Shown piece after piece: positions 49,865 to 60,186 of a stretch of 64,000 nt of DNA. The notes under the pieces were generated by a model. The model did no database searches. It was not told the origin of the DNA and worked only from the letters and a program-made list of their open reading frames with translations. Positions within the stretch are counted from its first letter, which is position 1; each line of letters starts with the position of its first letter. The translations under genes were made by a program, and so were the position numbers. Source of the DNA: Bradyrhizobium sp. Gha (lineage in GTDB: Bacteria > Pseudomonadota > Alphaproteobacteria > Rhizobiales > Xanthobacteraceae); the NCBI RefSeq assembly GCF_900113735.1, contig NZ_FOQM01000003.1, positions 434,001 through 498,000 on the forward strand, read 5' to 3'.

Positions 49865-52800
49865 ATGGCCTTTACTGATATTTTCATCAAGCGCCCGGTT
49901 CTGTCGGTCGTTGTCAGCCTGCTGATCCTGCTGATAGGCCTGCGCGCGGCGATGGTGCTGCCGATCCGGCAATATCCGAAGCTGTCGAACACGGTCATCA
50001 ACATCACGACCGTCTATCCCGGCGCGTCCGCGGATCTGATCCAGGGCTTCATCACGACGCCGATCGAGCAGGCGGTCGCCTCGGCCGAAGGCGTGGACTA
50101 CATCACCTCGTCCTCGGTGCTCGGCACCTCGACGATCCAGGTCTACATCAAGCTGAACTTCGATCCGAACCAGGCGCTCACGGAAGTGCTGGCGAAGACG
50201 AACTCGGTCAAATACCTGATCCCGAAGGAATCCAACGACCCGATCGTCACCAAGACAACCGGCCAGACCACGGCCGTGATGTATCTGGGCTTCTCGTCCG
50301 ACGAGTTGTCGGGCTCGGCAATCTCCGACTATCTGACGCGCGTGGTGCAGCCCGTGTTGTCCACCGTCGACGGTGTCGCGTCGGCCGACATCCTGGGCGG
50401 CCAGACCTTTGCGATGCGGCTTTGGCTCGATCCGGTGAAGATGGCCGGCCGCAACGTGTCGCCGGCGGACGTTGCCTCCGCGATCACCGCCAACAACTTC
50501 CAGTCCGCCGCGGGGCAGACCAAGGGCTATCTCATCGTCTCGAATGTCTCGACGAACACGGGCCTGACCGACGTCAACCAGTTCAAGAAGATGATCGTCA
50601 AAGCCAAGGACGGCGGTTTCGTGCGCATGGAGGACATCGCCACCGTCGAGCTTGCGGCTCAGAGCACGGACGCGAGCGTCGCCTTCAACGGCGAGCATGC
50701 GATCTTCATCGGCGTGCAGGCAACGCCGCAGGGTAACCCGCTGACGCTGGTCAAGGGCGTGCGGGCGCTGTTCCCGGAGCTCGAGCGCAATCTGCCCCCG
50801 TCGATGAAGATGAAGGTCGCCTACGACTCGACCAAGTTCATCCAATCCTCGATCGACGAGGTGGAGAAGACGCTGGGTGAAGCCGTCATCATCGTGATCG
50901 TGGTGATCTTCCTGTTTCTGGCCTCGCTGCGATCGGTCATCATCCCTGTCGTCACCATCCCGCTGTCGATGATCGGCGTCTGTACCCTGATGCTGGCGTT
51001 GGGCTTCAGCTTCAACCTGCTGACCTTGCTTGCGATGGTGCTCGCGATCGGTCTCGTGGTCGACGATGCCATCGTGGTGGTGGAGAACATCCACCGCCAT
51101 CTGGAGGAGGGGAAGACACCGGTTCAGGCTTCGCTGCAAGGCGCGCGCGAGATCGTCGGCCCCGTCGTCTCGATGACCATCACGCTCGCGGCGGTGTATG
51201 CCCCGATCGGCTTCCTCGGCGGCCTCACTGGTTCGCTGTTCCGCGAATTCGCCTTCACGCTCGCGGGCTCGGTGATCGTGTCGGGCGTGATCGCGCTGAC
51301 GCTGTCCCCGATGATGTGCTCGGTGCTGCTGAAGAACACGGAAGAAGGCCGGTTCGCCAAACTGGTGAACAGGGTGTTTGGCGCGGTCACGCGATGGTAC
51401 GGCCGCAGGCTCGACCGCTCGCTCGACTACAAGGCCATCACCGGCCTGTTCGCGATCACGATCCTCGGGCTCGTCGGCTTCCTCTATATGCACACCTCGA
51501 AAGAGCTCGCGCCGGAGGAAGACCAGGGCATCGTGTTCGCGGTGACCAAGGCGCCGAAATACGCCAACATCGATTATGTCGATTTCTACGGCGACAAGCT
51601 CGACAAGGAGTTCCAGAAATTCCCCGAAACCGACCTGCGCTTCGTGCTGAACGGCATCAACGGTCCGCAGGGGGGCATCGCGGGCATGCTGCTCAAGCCG
51701 TGGGACGAGCGCAAGCGCTCGTCGATCGCGCTGAAGCCGCTGGTCCAGGCCGAACTTTCCAAGATTGAGGGCGTGCAGGCGTTCGCATTCAACCTGCCGC
51801 CGCTGCCGGGCGGGCCGGGCGGTCTGCCTGTACAGATGGTCATCAGCTCCACCGCCGGCTTCCAGACCGTCTACGAGCAGATGGAGAAGCTGAAGGACGC
51901 CGCGCGCAAGAGCGGCATGTTCATCGTCTCCGACAGTGACCTTGCCTACAACCAGCCGAATGTCGACGTCACGATCGACCGCACCAAGGCGCAGGACCTC
52001 GGCATCAACATGCAGAATCTCGGCTCCACGCTCGCGGTTCTGCTCGGCGGCAACTACATCAACCGCTTCAATCTCCAGGGCCGTTCGTACCAGGTGATTC
52101 CGCAGGTACCGCGCCGCGAGCGCCTCTCGCCTGAATCGCTCGGCGACTATTATGTGACGACCAACACCGGGCAGCAGCTTCCGCTGTCGACCGTGGTTTC
52201 GATCAAGACCAAGACCGACCCGAACTCGCTGACGCACTACAATCAGCTCAATTCGGCGACGTTCTCGGCCGTGCCGATGCCCGGTGTGACGGTTGGTGCT
52301 GCGGTGGATTTCCTCGAAGGTGAGGCCAAGAAGCTGCCGCAGGGTTTCAGCCACGACTATCTCGCGGATTCCAGGCAGTATGTGCAGGAAGGCAACCAGC
52401 TCGCGATCACGTTCGGTTTCGCGCTGATCATCATCTTCCTGGTGCTGGCGGCGCAGTTCGAGAGCCTACGCGACCCGTTCGTGATCATGATCTCGGTGCC
52501 GATGGCGATCGTCGGCGCGCTGATCCCGCTGTTCTTCGGCGTGGCCACCATGAACATCTACACCCAGGTCGGTCTGCTCACGCTGGTCGGCCTGATCACC
52601 AAGCACGGCATTCTGATGGTGGAGTTCGCCAACGAGCTCCAAGTCAACGAACGGCTCGACCGCCGCTCGGCCATCGAGATGTCGGCCCGTATCCGTCTGC
52701 GGCCGATCCTGATGACGACGGCCGCGATGGTCACCGGCCTGATCCCGCTGCTGACCGCATCGGGCGCAGGAGCGGCCAGCCGCTTCTCGATCGGACTCGT

Positions 52801-52960
52801 GGTCGTGGCCGGCATGTCGATCGGGACGTTGTTCACCCTGTTCGTGCTGCCGGCCGTTTATGTCGTGCTGGCGACCGACCATCGTGCGGCGGCCGATTCC
52901 GAGCGCAACAAGCAGGTCAACGAGCTCGACCTCGACGGCAAGGCGCTGCGCCCGACCTGA
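49865..52960 (+). CDS. RND multidrug efflux transporter (HAE1/AcrB family)
   Basis: Inner-membrane proton/drug antiporter of 1031 residues with 12 membrane segments in two repeated halves. The N-terminus FIKRPVLSVVVSLLILL is typical, and the proton-relay Asp pair is in GLVVDDAIVVVENI (about residue 405). RND landmarks GGLTGSLFREFA and GLITKHGILMVEFAN are also visible. It resembles the MdtB/MexW branch. No outer-membrane factor gene follows, so the pump probably borrows a TolC-like protein encoded elsewhere. A decayed binding-protein fragment lies downstream. Confidence 0.95.
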   Translation: MAFTDIFIKRPVLSVVVSLLILLIGLRAAMVLPIRQYPKLSNTVINITTVYPGASADLIQGFITTPIEQAVASAEGVDYITSSSVLGTSTIQVYIKLNFDPNQALTEVLAKTNSVKYLIPKESNDPIVTKTTGQTTAVMYLGFSSDELSGSAISDYLTRVVQPVLSTVDGVASADILGGQTFAMRLWLDPVKMAGRNVSPADVASAITANNFQSAAGQTKGYLIVSNVSTNTGLTDVNQFKKMIVKAKDGGFVRMEDIATVELAAQSTDASVAFNGEHAIFIGVQATPQGNPLTLVKGVRALFPELERNLPPSMKMKVAYDSTKFIQSSIDEVEKTLGEAVIIVIVVIFLFLASLRSVIIPVVTIPLSMIGVCTLMLALGFSFNLLTLLAMVLAIGLVVDDAIVVVENIHRHLEEGKTPVQASLQGAREIVGPVVSMTITLAAVYAPIGFLGGLTGSLFREFAFTLAGSVIVSGVIALTLSPMMCSVLLKNTEEGRFAKLVNRVFGAVTRWYGRRLDRSLDYKAITGLFAITILGLVGFLYMHTSKELAPEEDQGIVFAVTKAPKYANIDYVDFYGDKLDKEFQKFPETDLRFVLNGINGPQGGIAGMLLKPWDERKRSSIALKPLVQAELSKIEGVQAFAFNLPPLPGGPGGLPVQMVISSTAGFQTVYEQMEKLKDAARKSGMFIVSDSDLAYNQPNVDVTIDRTKAQDLGINMQNLGSTLAVLLGGNYINRFNLQGRSYQVIPQVPRRERLSPESLGDYYVTTNTGQQLPLSTVVSIKTKTDPNSLTHYNQLNSATFSAVPMPGVTVGAAVDFLEGEAKKLPQGFSHDYLADSRQYVQEGNQLAITFGFALIIIFLVLAAQFESLRDPFVIMISVPMAIVGALIPLFFGVATMNIYTQVGLLTLVGLITKHGILMVEFANELQVNERLDRRSAIEMSARIRLRPILMTTAAMVTGLIPLLTASGAGAASRFSIGLVVVAGMSIGTLFTLFVLPAVYVVLATDHRAAADSERNKQVNELDLDGKALRPT

Positions 52961-52970
52961 CCCAAGGCTT

Positions 52971-53233
52971 CGGCAGAAGCCGCCGGCGATCTATGAAGTC
53001 GACGAGTTCGCCCGCGACGGCGGGCTGATGTCGTATGGCGCCGACTCCTAAAGAATGCTCCGAGCGGGCCGGCGCGCTGGTGGCCCGCATCTTCAACGGG
53101 GCAGACCCCGGGGGATCTGCCTTTCGAGGTGCCGACCCGCTATCCCCTGGTGATCAATCTCAAGACGGCGAAGGCGACCGGGCTTGAAATTCCGCCCACC
53201 ATGCCGGCAATTGCCGACGAGGTCATTGAATAG
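52971..53233 (+). pseudogene. Decayed C-terminus of an ABC substrate-binding protein (PF04392-like)
   Basis: Translated piecewise, the stretch reads like the last ~85 residues of the ABC_sub_bind family: [20 protein letters not shown], then a stop codon at 53049, then [16 protein letters not shown], a frameshift in a GGGG run, and [37 protein letters not shown] and stop at 53231. No upstream part of the gene remains. It is a relic of a deleted gene. Confidence 0.8.
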
Positions 53234-53287
53234 CCTTGTGCGCTGCACCGAGAGACAAGCTCCGGCGTTCTTGCTAGGCTTGGGGGA

Positions 53288-55894
53288 ATGAGCATTTCCG
53301 TCCATCCCGATACCCCGCAAACGAGGACCTTGCCGAGTGCGGCCGAGGGCCGCGTCGCCTCCGGCGAGGCGGGGCCTGGGATCAAGACCCGGCTGTTCAC
53401 CAAATATGTCGCGCTGTTCGTGGCCGTGGTCGCCATCGCCCTGCTGGCCAACGGGCTGTTCGAGGTCTTCTTCTACTACCGGGAGCACAAGGCCGCGCTG
53501 ATCCGGGTCCAGCACGAGCAGGCCGAGGCGGCCGCCGCGAAGATCAGCCAGTTCGTCAAAGAGATCGAGAGCCAGCTGGGCTGGACCACGCAACTGCCCT
53601 GGTCGGTGAGCCATCAGCCCGACAAAAGCGACCAGGCCTCGATCGAGCCGCGCCGGTTCGACGCGCTGCGGTTGTTGCGCCAGGTGCCTGCGATCACCGA
53701 ACTCGCCCAGGTCGACTCGACCGGCCGAGAGCGCCTTCGTGTCTCGCGGCTGGCGATGGATGCGATCGGCAGCGGCATCGACCTGTCGGACGATCCGAAA
53801 TTTACCCAGGCGATTGCGCACAAGGTCTATTACGGGCCGGTGTATTTCCGCCGCGAGTCGGAGCCTTACATGACGCTGGCGCTGGCCGGCGCGAGGAAGG
53901 ACGCCGGCGTCAGTATCGCGGAGGTGAACCTCAAGCTGATCTGGGACGTCGTGTCCCAGATCAAGGTCGGCGAGCACGGACATGCCTATGTGGTCGGCCC
54001 GGAGGGCCGCCTGATCGCGCATCCCGATATCAGCTTGGTCTTGCGAAACACCGACTTGTCGGGCCTGGCGCAGGTGCGTGCGGCGCTCGCCGGCGGCGGT
54101 GCCATGCCGGACGCCTTGCAGGAAGCGACCAACATCCAGGGACAGAAGGTTCTGACGGCGTCCGCGCCGATCAGCCCGCTCGGCTGGACCATGTTCGTCG
54201 AGCTGCCCGTCGAGGAAGCCTATGCGACGCTCTATGCTTCGCTGGAACGGCTCGCCATCGTGCTGCTTGCCGCTTCGATCTTCGCGGTGCTGGCCGGAAT
54301 ATTCCTCGCGCGCCGCATGGTCGGCCCGATCCAGGCGCTGCGGAGCGGAGCGATGCGCATCGGCGGCGGCGATTTCGCCCAGCGGATCTCGATCAAGACC
54401 GGCGACGAACTGGAGGAACTCGCGAACCAGTTCAACCACATGGGCGAGCGCCTGCAGGAATCCTATGCCGGCCTCGAAAGCAAGGTCGAGCAACGGACCT
54501 CCGAACTACGTGAAGCACTACAGCAGCAAACCGCCACCGCCGATGTGCTGAAGGTAATCAGCCGCTCGACGTTCGATCTGCAAACCGTGCTCGACACGCT
54601 GGTCGGGTCGGCGGCCCGCTTATGCGACGCGGACGAAGGAACGATCTTTCGTCCGCGCGATGGCGTCTTTTATCTGGCAGCAAGCTGCGGCCTTGATGCG
54701 GAGCAGGAGAACAAACTTCGGACATTTGCTTCGGTGCCGGAGCGGGGAAGCGTCGTCGGACGCACCTTGCTGGATTGCAAGACGGTTCATGTTCCGGATG
54801 TGCAGGCCGATCCGGAGTACGCACCTTCGTCTGCACGAAGACGCTCCAATGTGCGTACGATGCTAGGTGTTCCTCTGCTTCGAGAGGGGACGCCCATCGG
54901 GGTGTTCGTTCTGACGCGGCATGTCGTGCATCCCTTCAGCGAGAAACAGATCGATCTTGCGACCACCTTTGCGGACCAGGCCCTGATTGCGATCGAAAAT
55001 GTGCGGTTGTTCGACGAAGTTCAGGAACGCACGAGAGAACTGTCGCAGTCGCTCGACGATCTGCGTGCGGCCCAGGGGCGCCTGATCCAGACCGAGAAGC
55101 TGGCCTCGCTCGGCCAGCTCACGGCCGGCATCGCCCACGAGATCAAGAACCCGCTCAACTTCGTCAACAATTTCTCCTCGGTCTCGACCGAGCTGATCGA
55201 CGAGCTCAAGGAGGTCCTGCGAACGGCGTCTCTCGACGACAAGACGAAGGAGGAGGTGGGCGAGCTGACCGGCATGCTGCGTGGAAACCTGGACAAGGTG
55301 GTGCAGCATGGCAAGCGCGCCGATTCCATCGTCAGGAACATGCTGCTGCATTCGCGCGAAGGCTCCGGCGAGCATCGCCCCGCCGACATCAACGCGATCG
55401 TGGAGGAGAGCCTCAATCTGGCCTATCATGGCGCGCGCGCCGAAAGGCCGTCGTTCAACGTGACGCTCGCGCGCGACTTCGATCCGGCTGCCGGTATGGC
55501 CGATGTCTATCCACAGGAAATCACCCGCGTCTTCCTCAATCTGATTTCGAACGGCTTCTATGCGGCGACCAAGCGCAAGGAGAGCGCTGCTGCCGGCTTC
55601 GAGCCGACCGTGAGCGCATCGACGAAAAATCTCGGCGCCAGCGTCGAGATCCGGATCCGGGACAACGGAACGGGCATTCCGCAGGAGGTCAAGGAGAAGA
55701 TGTTCAACCCCTTCTTCACCACCAAGCCGGCCGGCGAGGGGACCGGGCTTGGTTTGTCCATGAGCCATGACATCGTCGTGAAGCAGCACGGCGGCACGAT
55801 CGACGTGAATACCACGCCCGGTGTATTCACCGAATTCATCATCACGCTGCCGCGCACGATGGCGGCTGGCGGCACATCCGGAGGCAGGACTTGA
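53288..55894 (+). CDS. Sensor histidine kinase with Cache-like, HAMP and GAF domains
   Basis: Membrane kinase of 868 residues. Order: membrane segment 1 (about 40-65), periplasmic dCache/CHASE-like sensor (about 70-315, with [19 protein letters not shown]), membrane segment 2 (about 320-342), HAMP, coiled coil, GAF (about 430-575), HisKA with phospho-His in [12 protein letters not shown] (about residue 617), and HATPase with N box [20 protein letters not shown] and [13 protein letters not shown]. It can thus integrate an external and a cytoplasmic signal. Its stop overlaps the TTG start of a stand-alone receiver. Four residues of C-terminal Gly/Ser/Thr precede the stop. Confidence 0.93.
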   Translation: MSISVHPDTPQTRTLPSAAEGRVASGEAGPGIKTRLFTKYVALFVAVVAIALLANGLFEVFFYYREHKAALIRVQHEQAEAAAAKISQFVKEIESQLGWTTQLPWSVSHQPDKSDQASIEPRRFDALRLLRQVPAITELAQVDSTGRERLRVSRLAMDAIGSGIDLSDDPKFTQAIAHKVYYGPVYFRRESEPYMTLALAGARKDAGVSIAEVNLKLIWDVVSQIKVGEHGHAYVVGPEGRLIAHPDISLVLRNTDLSGLAQVRAALAGGGAMPDALQEATNIQGQKVLTASAPISPLGWTMFVELPVEEAYATLYASLERLAIVLLAASIFAVLAGIFLARRMVGPIQALRSGAMRIGGGDFAQRISIKTGDELEELANQFNHMGERLQESYAGLESKVEQRTSELREALQQQTATADVLKVISRSTFDLQTVLDTLVGSAARLCDADEGTIFRPRDGVFYLAASCGLDAEQENKLRTFASVPERGSVVGRTLLDCKTVHVPDVQADPEYAPSSARRRSNVRTMLGVPLLREGTPIGVFVLTRHVVHPFSEKQIDLATTFADQALIAIENVRLFDEVQERTRELSQSLDDLRAAQGRLIQTEKLASLGQLTAGIAHEIKNPLNFVNNFSSVSTELIDELKEVLRTASLDDKTKEEVGELTGMLRGNLDKVVQHGKRADSIVRNMLLHSREGSGEHRPADINAIVEESLNLAYHGARAERPSFNVTLARDFDPAAGMADVYPQEITRVFLNLISNGFYAATKRKESAAAGFEPTVSASTKNLGASVEIRIRDNGTGIPQEVKEKMFNPFFTTKPAGEGTGLGLSMSHDIVVKQHGGTIDVNTTPGVFTEFIITLPRTMAAGGTSGGRT

Positions 55895-56280
55895 ACGTTT
55901 ACATCCTGGTCGTCGACGACGAGCCCGACGTCGAGGCGCTGTTTCGGCAGCAGTTCCGTCGCGATTTGCGCGCGGGCCGATTCCAGATGGAGTTCGCGCC
56001 GTCGGCGCCCGACGCGATCAGACGCGCGGCCGAAGTTCGCGATCCCTCTTTGATCCTGATTCTGTCCGACATCAACATGCCCGGCATGAGTGGGCTCGAC
56101 ATGCTCCCCAAGGTACGTGCCGATCATCCCCATGTTCCGGTCATCATGATCACGGCCTACGGCGATGCCGAGACGCGCAGGACCGCGATCGAGCGCGGCG
56201 CCGCGAAGCTTCTCACCAAGCCGATCGACTTTGCGCAATTGCGCCAGGAGATCGATACCAGGCTCGAGCAGGCGGCATGA
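55891..56280 (+). CDS. Stand-alone response regulator receiver domain
   Basis: Single receiver of 129 residues with no output domain, CheY/DivK-like. The acidic pair is Asp9-Asp10 and the phosphorylation site is Asp60 (LSDINMPGM); the conserved Lys is in LTKPID near residue 109. It starts at TTG 55891 inside the kinase stop and its own stop overlaps the next ATG (ATGA). It is probably a phosphate shuttle or sink between the kinase and the cyclase. Confidence 0.9.
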   Translation: MNVYILVVDDEPDVEALFRQQFRRDLRAGRFQMEFAPSAPDAIRRAAEVRDPSLILILSDINMPGMSGLDMLPKVRADHPHVPVIMITAYGDAETRRTAIERGAAKLLTKPIDFAQLRQEIDTRLEQAA

Positions 56281-57527
56281 CCCCGACCATCCTCTTCGTC
56301 GATGACGAGCCCGACCTCGAGGCGCTGATCCTGCAAAAATTCCGCAGGCAGATACGCGACGGGGTCGTCGTCATCATGTTCGCGCGGGACGGCCTGGAGG
56401 CGCTGGAGTCGCTCGCGCAGAATCCGCATGTCGACATGGTGGTCTCCGACATCAACATGCCGCGGATGGACGGATTGTCGCTGTTGCAGAAGCTGCAGGA
56501 AGCCGAGGACAAGAAGTCGACCATTATCGTCTCGGCCTATGGCGACATGAGCAACATCCGCACCGCCATGAACCGCGGCGCGTTCGATTTTCTGACCAAG
56601 CCGATCGACTTCGCCGATCTCGAAGCTACGATCGAGAAGACCCTTCGCCACATCGAGATGCTGCGCGAGGTGCGGCGCCGCCAGGCAGAGGCCGAGCGGG
56701 CCCACGCCGCATTGTCCCGCCACTTCTCGCCGGAGCTTGCCAAACGCCTGGCGGCAAGCAAGGAGGGTGAGGGTATCGAGGTCCAGTGGCGCGACGTCGC
56801 CGCCATCTTCACCGACATCACCAGCTTCACTTCGCTGGTCGAAAGCGCGCCGCCCGAGACGCTGGGGGCGCTCCTCAACGAATATGTTGGCGGCATGACG
56901 GAGGTCGTCTTCGCGCATGAGGGGACGGTCGCGAAGATCATCGGCGATGCGCTCCATGTGCTGTTCAATGCGCCCGGCGATCAGCCCGATTATGCGACAC
57001 GTGCGGTCGCGTGCGCGCATGACCTCGATCGCTGGGCGCAGGATTTTTGCGTGCGCCAGAAGGCCAGGGGCGTGAATTTCGGTGTCACCCGCATCGGTAT
57101 TCACGCAGGCTCCGCGCTGGTCGGCAATTTTGGCGGCAACCGCTTCTTCGACTACACCGCGTATGGGGATACGATCAACATCGCGGCGCGGCTCGAGGCT
57201 GCCAACAAGCAGCTGGGCACCCGCATCTGTGTCAGCTCCAGTGTCGCGGAGGCAGCCGGAAACTTTCAGGGACGTCCGGTGGGTGAGCTGATGCTGCGTG
57301 GGCGCAGCGAGCCGCTCCGCGCATTCGAGCCGCTGCCGCAGGAAAAATTCGAGGCGCCCGCAACAGCGCAATATTGCGAGGCCTTTGCCAGGATGGAAGC
57401 GGGCGACGCCGCCGCCATGCCGGCCTTCGCTGCGTTGGTCGGTATGCATGCCGACGATCCTCTCGCCGGCTTTCACCTGAAGCGCCTGCTCAATGGCGGC
57501 AAGGGCGCCCGCATTCAATTGGATTAG
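56277..57527 (+). CDS. Receiver-adenylate cyclase (class III) fusion
   Basis: Response regulator of 416 residues. The receiver (1-125) has Asp9-Asp10, phospho-site Asp58 and Lys in LTKPID. A helical linker (about 130-165, [22 protein letters not shown]) leads into a class-III cyclase domain (about 170-350). Metal-binding Asp are in FTDITSF and [11 protein letters not shown]; the adenine-specifying Lys and Asp ([14 protein letters not shown]) and the transition-state Asn-Arg (NIAARLE) are all present, so cAMP production is likely. It completes a three-gene phosphorelay with the kinase and receiver. Confidence 0.92.
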   Translation: MTPTILFVDDEPDLEALILQKFRRQIRDGVVVIMFARDGLEALESLAQNPHVDMVVSDINMPRMDGLSLLQKLQEAEDKKSTIIVSAYGDMSNIRTAMNRGAFDFLTKPIDFADLEATIEKTLRHIEMLREVRRRQAEAERAHAALSRHFSPELAKRLAASKEGEGIEVQWRDVAAIFTDITSFTSLVESAPPETLGALLNEYVGGMTEVVFAHEGTVAKIIGDALHVLFNAPGDQPDYATRAVACAHDLDRWAQDFCVRQKARGVNFGVTRIGIHAGSALVGNFGGNRFFDYTAYGDTINIAARLEAANKQLGTRICVSSSVAEAAGNFQGRPVGELMLRGRSEPLRAFEPLPQEKFEAPATAQYCEAFARMEAGDAAAMPAFAALVGMHADDPLAGFHLKRLLNGGKGARIQLD

Positions 57528-57535
57528 AGGGCGAC

Positions 57536-58282
57536 ATGACGCGCGAATTCCCGGCCGGCAACTACCGGTTCATTCCCTCCGTCTTCCAGTATTCCGCTGG
57601 TGCTGCCGCCGATGACGGCTATGAGATCGAGCGCGTCCGGTTCGATCGGCTGGTGCCGCTGGCCGAAGGGTTTGTGCTGGCTGCAAAGTACATCCAGGAC
57701 GTCGGACGTCCGCTCACGGCCTTCTGTGCCTGCGAGTTGCGCTCGCCGGCGGCGTTCAGCGAAGAGGGCTTTCGCGCCTTCAATCTGCAGTACGTCAAGA
57801 CGCTGTCGGAATGGGGCATCTTCGACGGCACCACCAACCCGGTGGCGCGCAGCAACGTCTGTCCCGAGGTCGATCCGCCGACCGAGCCGTCATTCTACGC
57901 GTTCTCGTTCACGCGCCCGACGAGCTCCAGGGCGCCGTCCTTTGTCATTGCGGGCGGTGCAGAGGCGCGCGAGGGCGGCGGGACCTACGTCGAGCGCACG
58001 GTACGCTACCGCGATCTCAGCCCCGAGGGTTTGCGCGAGAAAGTGCGGTTCACCACCACGTCGCAGATGGAGAGCCGGATGACGGCTTTCGGCTTCCGTT
58101 GGAAGGACACGACCGGCGTGCAGGCCTATTCCGTGCACGATTTTCATCACGTGCTGGTCGACGAGCTGGTCAGGCGCGGCGCATTGCGCTCGGGGCTCAC
58201 CTGGCACTTTGCACGACCGCCGGTGGTCGATCTCGAATACGAAATGGATTGCCGCCGCGTGATGCGTGAGTTGGTGATCTAA
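57536..58282 (+). CDS. CnbZ-like (2-amino-5-chloromuconate deaminase-type) protein, tentative
   Basis: Protein of 248 residues, 8 bp after the cyclase gene. It has FPAGNYRFIPSVFQYSAGAAA at the N-terminus, LTAFCACELRSPAAFSEEGF, NVCPEVDPP and a C-terminal YSVHDFHHVLVDELVRRGA followed by GLTWHFARPPVV. The layout matches what I recall of CnbZ/RidA-related deaminases of aminomuconate metabolism, but I could not confirm this. Spacing suggests co-transcription with the signalling genes, although no other aromatic-degradation gene is adjacent. Its role may be metabolic repair. Alternative: an uncharacterised family. Confidence 0.55.
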   Translation: MTREFPAGNYRFIPSVFQYSAGAAADDGYEIERVRFDRLVPLAEGFVLAAKYIQDVGRPLTAFCACELRSPAAFSEEGFRAFNLQYVKTLSEWGIFDGTTNPVARSNVCPEVDPPTEPSFYAFSFTRPTSSRAPSFVIAGGAEAREGGGTYVERTVRYRDLSPEGLREKVRFTTTSQMESRMTAFGFRWKDTTGVQAYSVHDFHHVLVDELVRRGALRSGLTWHFARPPVVDLEYEMDCRRVMRELVI

Positions 58283-58343
58283 CGCTACGGTCGATCTTTA
58301 CCTCTCCCGTCGGGCGAGGTGGAGAACCGTGTTCCAGTTGAAC

Positions 58344-59231
58344 TTAGCGCTGGCGCGGGTCGAGCGCATCGCGCAGGCCATCGCCGAGCAAGTTCAGCGA
58401 CAGCACGACGAGGAAGATCGCAAGCCCCGGCCAGATTGCCATCCAGGGCGCCTGGGTCAGGAAGCGTTGCGCCGCATTGAGCATGCTGCCCCAGGACGGT
58501 GCCGGCGGTTGCTGGCCGAGCCCCAGGAACGACAGGGCGGACTCCGCAATGATGGCAGCTGCGATCGACAGCGTGGCCTGCACCAGCAATGCAGGCAGGA
58601 TGTTCGGCAGGATGTGCGAGACCGCAATCCGCCAGGGCGGATTGCCGAGGGCGCGCGCGGCCTCGACATAGTCCTCAGCCTTGACGCTCAGCACCTGTCC
58701 GCGCGTGAGACGGATGAAGACGGGGGTGGCAGAGATACCGATCGCAATCATGGCATTGCCGAGACTTGGGCCGAGGAACGCCGCCAGTGCAATCGCCAGG
58801 ATCAGGAACGGACAGGCCAGCATCGCATCGGTGATCCGGCTGATCAGTGCATCGACAAATCCGCCGCGATAGCCGGCGACGAGGCCAAGCGGCACGCCGA
58901 TCCCGAGCGCGATCGCAACCGAGATCAGACCGGCAAGCAGCGAGGCACGCGCCCCGTAGATGACGCGGCTGAGGATATCGCGGCCGAGCTCGTCGGTGCC
59001 GAACCAGTGCGCTGCGGTAGGCGGCTTGCGGACCAGGCCCCAGCTTGTCGCGATGGGATCGTAGGGCACGAGAAGCGGCGCAAACAGCGCGAGCAGGATG
59101 AAGATGGTCAGGACCACGAGGCCCGCAACCGCCGCCTTGCGCTTGAACAGGCGGCGCCGCGCGCGGCGCGCCGGGCTGTCCAGTTCGCCTGGATCCGTGG
59201 CTGGATCGGCCGTGAGCACGGCGTCGGTCAT
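58344..59231 (-). CDS. Peptide/nickel-type ABC transporter permease (DppC family)
   Basis: Inner-membrane permease of 295 residues. An N-terminal cytoplasmic Arg-rich stretch (ARRARRRLFKRK) precedes the first membrane segment, then GTDELGRDILSRVIYGARASL and the EAA-type loop VEAARALGNPPWRIAVSHILPN, typical of DppC/OppC. It is last in the minus-strand operon; 3 bp separate it from the DppB gene. Peptides, nickel or opines are family substrates; the actual one is unknown. Confidence 0.93.
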   Translation of the reverse strand: MTDAVLTADPATDPGELDSPARRARRRLFKRKAAVAGLVVLTIFILLALFAPLLVPYDPIATSWGLVRKPPTAAHWFGTDELGRDILSRVIYGARASLLAGLISVAIALGIGVPLGLVAGYRGGFVDALISRITDAMLACPFLILAIALAAFLGPSLGNAMIAIGISATPVFIRLTRGQVLSVKAEDYVEAARALGNPPWRIAVSHILPNILPALLVQATLSIAAAIIAESALSFLGLGQQPPAPSWGSMLNAAQRFLTQAPWMAIWPGLAIFLVVLSLNLLGDGLRDALDPRQR

Positions 59232-59234
59232 CGC

Positions 59235-60176
59235 CTAGCCCCTCAGCCGCGGATTGACGAGGATATAGGCGACGTCGGCAATCAGATTGAGGGCGATGTA
59301 GATGGTGGCGGTCACCAGCACTACACCCTGCACGACGGCGTAGTCGCGGTTGAACACAGCGTCCACGATCAGCTTGCCGAAACCTGGAATGGAGAAGATC
59401 TGCTCCGTCAGCACCGCGCCGGACAACAGCGTGCCGAGCTCGAGCGCGCCGAGCGTGATGATCGGCGTCAGCGCGTTGCGCATCGCGTGCTTGAGGATGA
59501 CCGAGCGCTCGGAGAGTCCCTTGGCGCGTGCGGTACGAACATAATCGCTCTCCAGCACCTGCAGCATGGCGCTGCGGGTATGCCGCATCAGGACCGCGGC
59601 AATGGCATTGCCGAGCACGAAGGCGGGCATGATGGTGGCAGCCAGGCTCGCGCGCCAGTTTTCGGTGAGCGGCACATAGCCCGAGGCCGGCAGCCAGCCG
59701 AGCTCGATCGAAAACACGAAGATCAGCATGATGCCGAGCCAGAAGTTCGGCGTCGAGATGCCCCATAGCGCGAAGAAATTGGCGCCGTAGTCCCAGGCCG
59801 TCCCTCTCTTCACGGCCGCGACGATCCCGGCAGGAATGCCGATCAGGAAGGCAATGATGATGGCCATCGCGCCGAGCTGCAGCGTCACCGGCAGCTTTTG
59901 TGCGATCAGCTCGCGCACCGGCATCTTGTTGCGCAAGGACTCGCCGAAGTCGCCGACAAGGACGCCCTTGATCCAGTAGGCGTATTGCACGGGAATGGGC
60001 TGGTCGAGCCGGTATTGGTGCCGGATCTGCTCGATCACATCAGGATCGCGCTCTTCGCCCGCCATCACCAGTGCGGGATCGCCCGGCAGCAATTGCTGCA
60101 GCGAGAAGATCAGCACCGAGACGAAGAACAAGGTCGGTACGATCTGCGCAAGGCGCCGGGTGAGAAAGTTCAGCAT
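59235..60176 (-). CDS. Peptide/nickel-type ABC transporter permease (DppB family)
   Basis: Permease of 313 residues with six membrane segments. DppB landmarks are LNFLTRRLAQIVPTLFFVSVL, LRNKMPVRELIAQKLPVTLQL, and the EAA loop VRTARAKGLSERSVILKHAMRNA with ALELGTLLSGAVLTEQIF. It pairs with the downstream DppC gene. It lies 10 bp after the binding-protein gene. Confidence 0.93.
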   Translation of the reverse strand: MLNFLTRRLAQIVPTLFFVSVLIFSLQQLLPGDPALVMAGEERDPDVIEQIRHQYRLDQPIPVQYAYWIKGVLVGDFGESLRNKMPVRELIAQKLPVTLQLGAMAIIIAFLIGIPAGIVAAVKRGTAWDYGANFFALWGISTPNFWLGIMLIFVFSIELGWLPASGYVPLTENWRASLAATIMPAFVLGNAIAAVLMRHTRSAMLQVLESDYVRTARAKGLSERSVILKHAMRNALTPIITLGALELGTLLSGAVLTEQIFSIPGFGKLIVDAVFNRDYAVVQGVVLVTATIYIALNLIADVAYILVNPRLRG

Positions 60177-60186
60177 TCCCGCCGCG

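Noticed and set aside
49790..52354. An 854-codon minus-strand frame opposite the RND transporter
   Set aside because: Mirror image of codon bias in the transporter gene; the translation is Asp/Arg/His-rich and matches no fold, while the plus strand is a complete RND protein.
53093..57518. Minus-strand frames of 466 and 453 codons opposite the kinase and cyclase genes
   Set aside because: Shadows of the plus-strand signalling genes, which have all expected motifs.
58329..59768. A 479-codon plus-strand frame opposite the DppC and DppB genes
   Set aside because: Asp/Arg/Gln-rich shadow translation without family features; the minus strand encodes two normal permeases.
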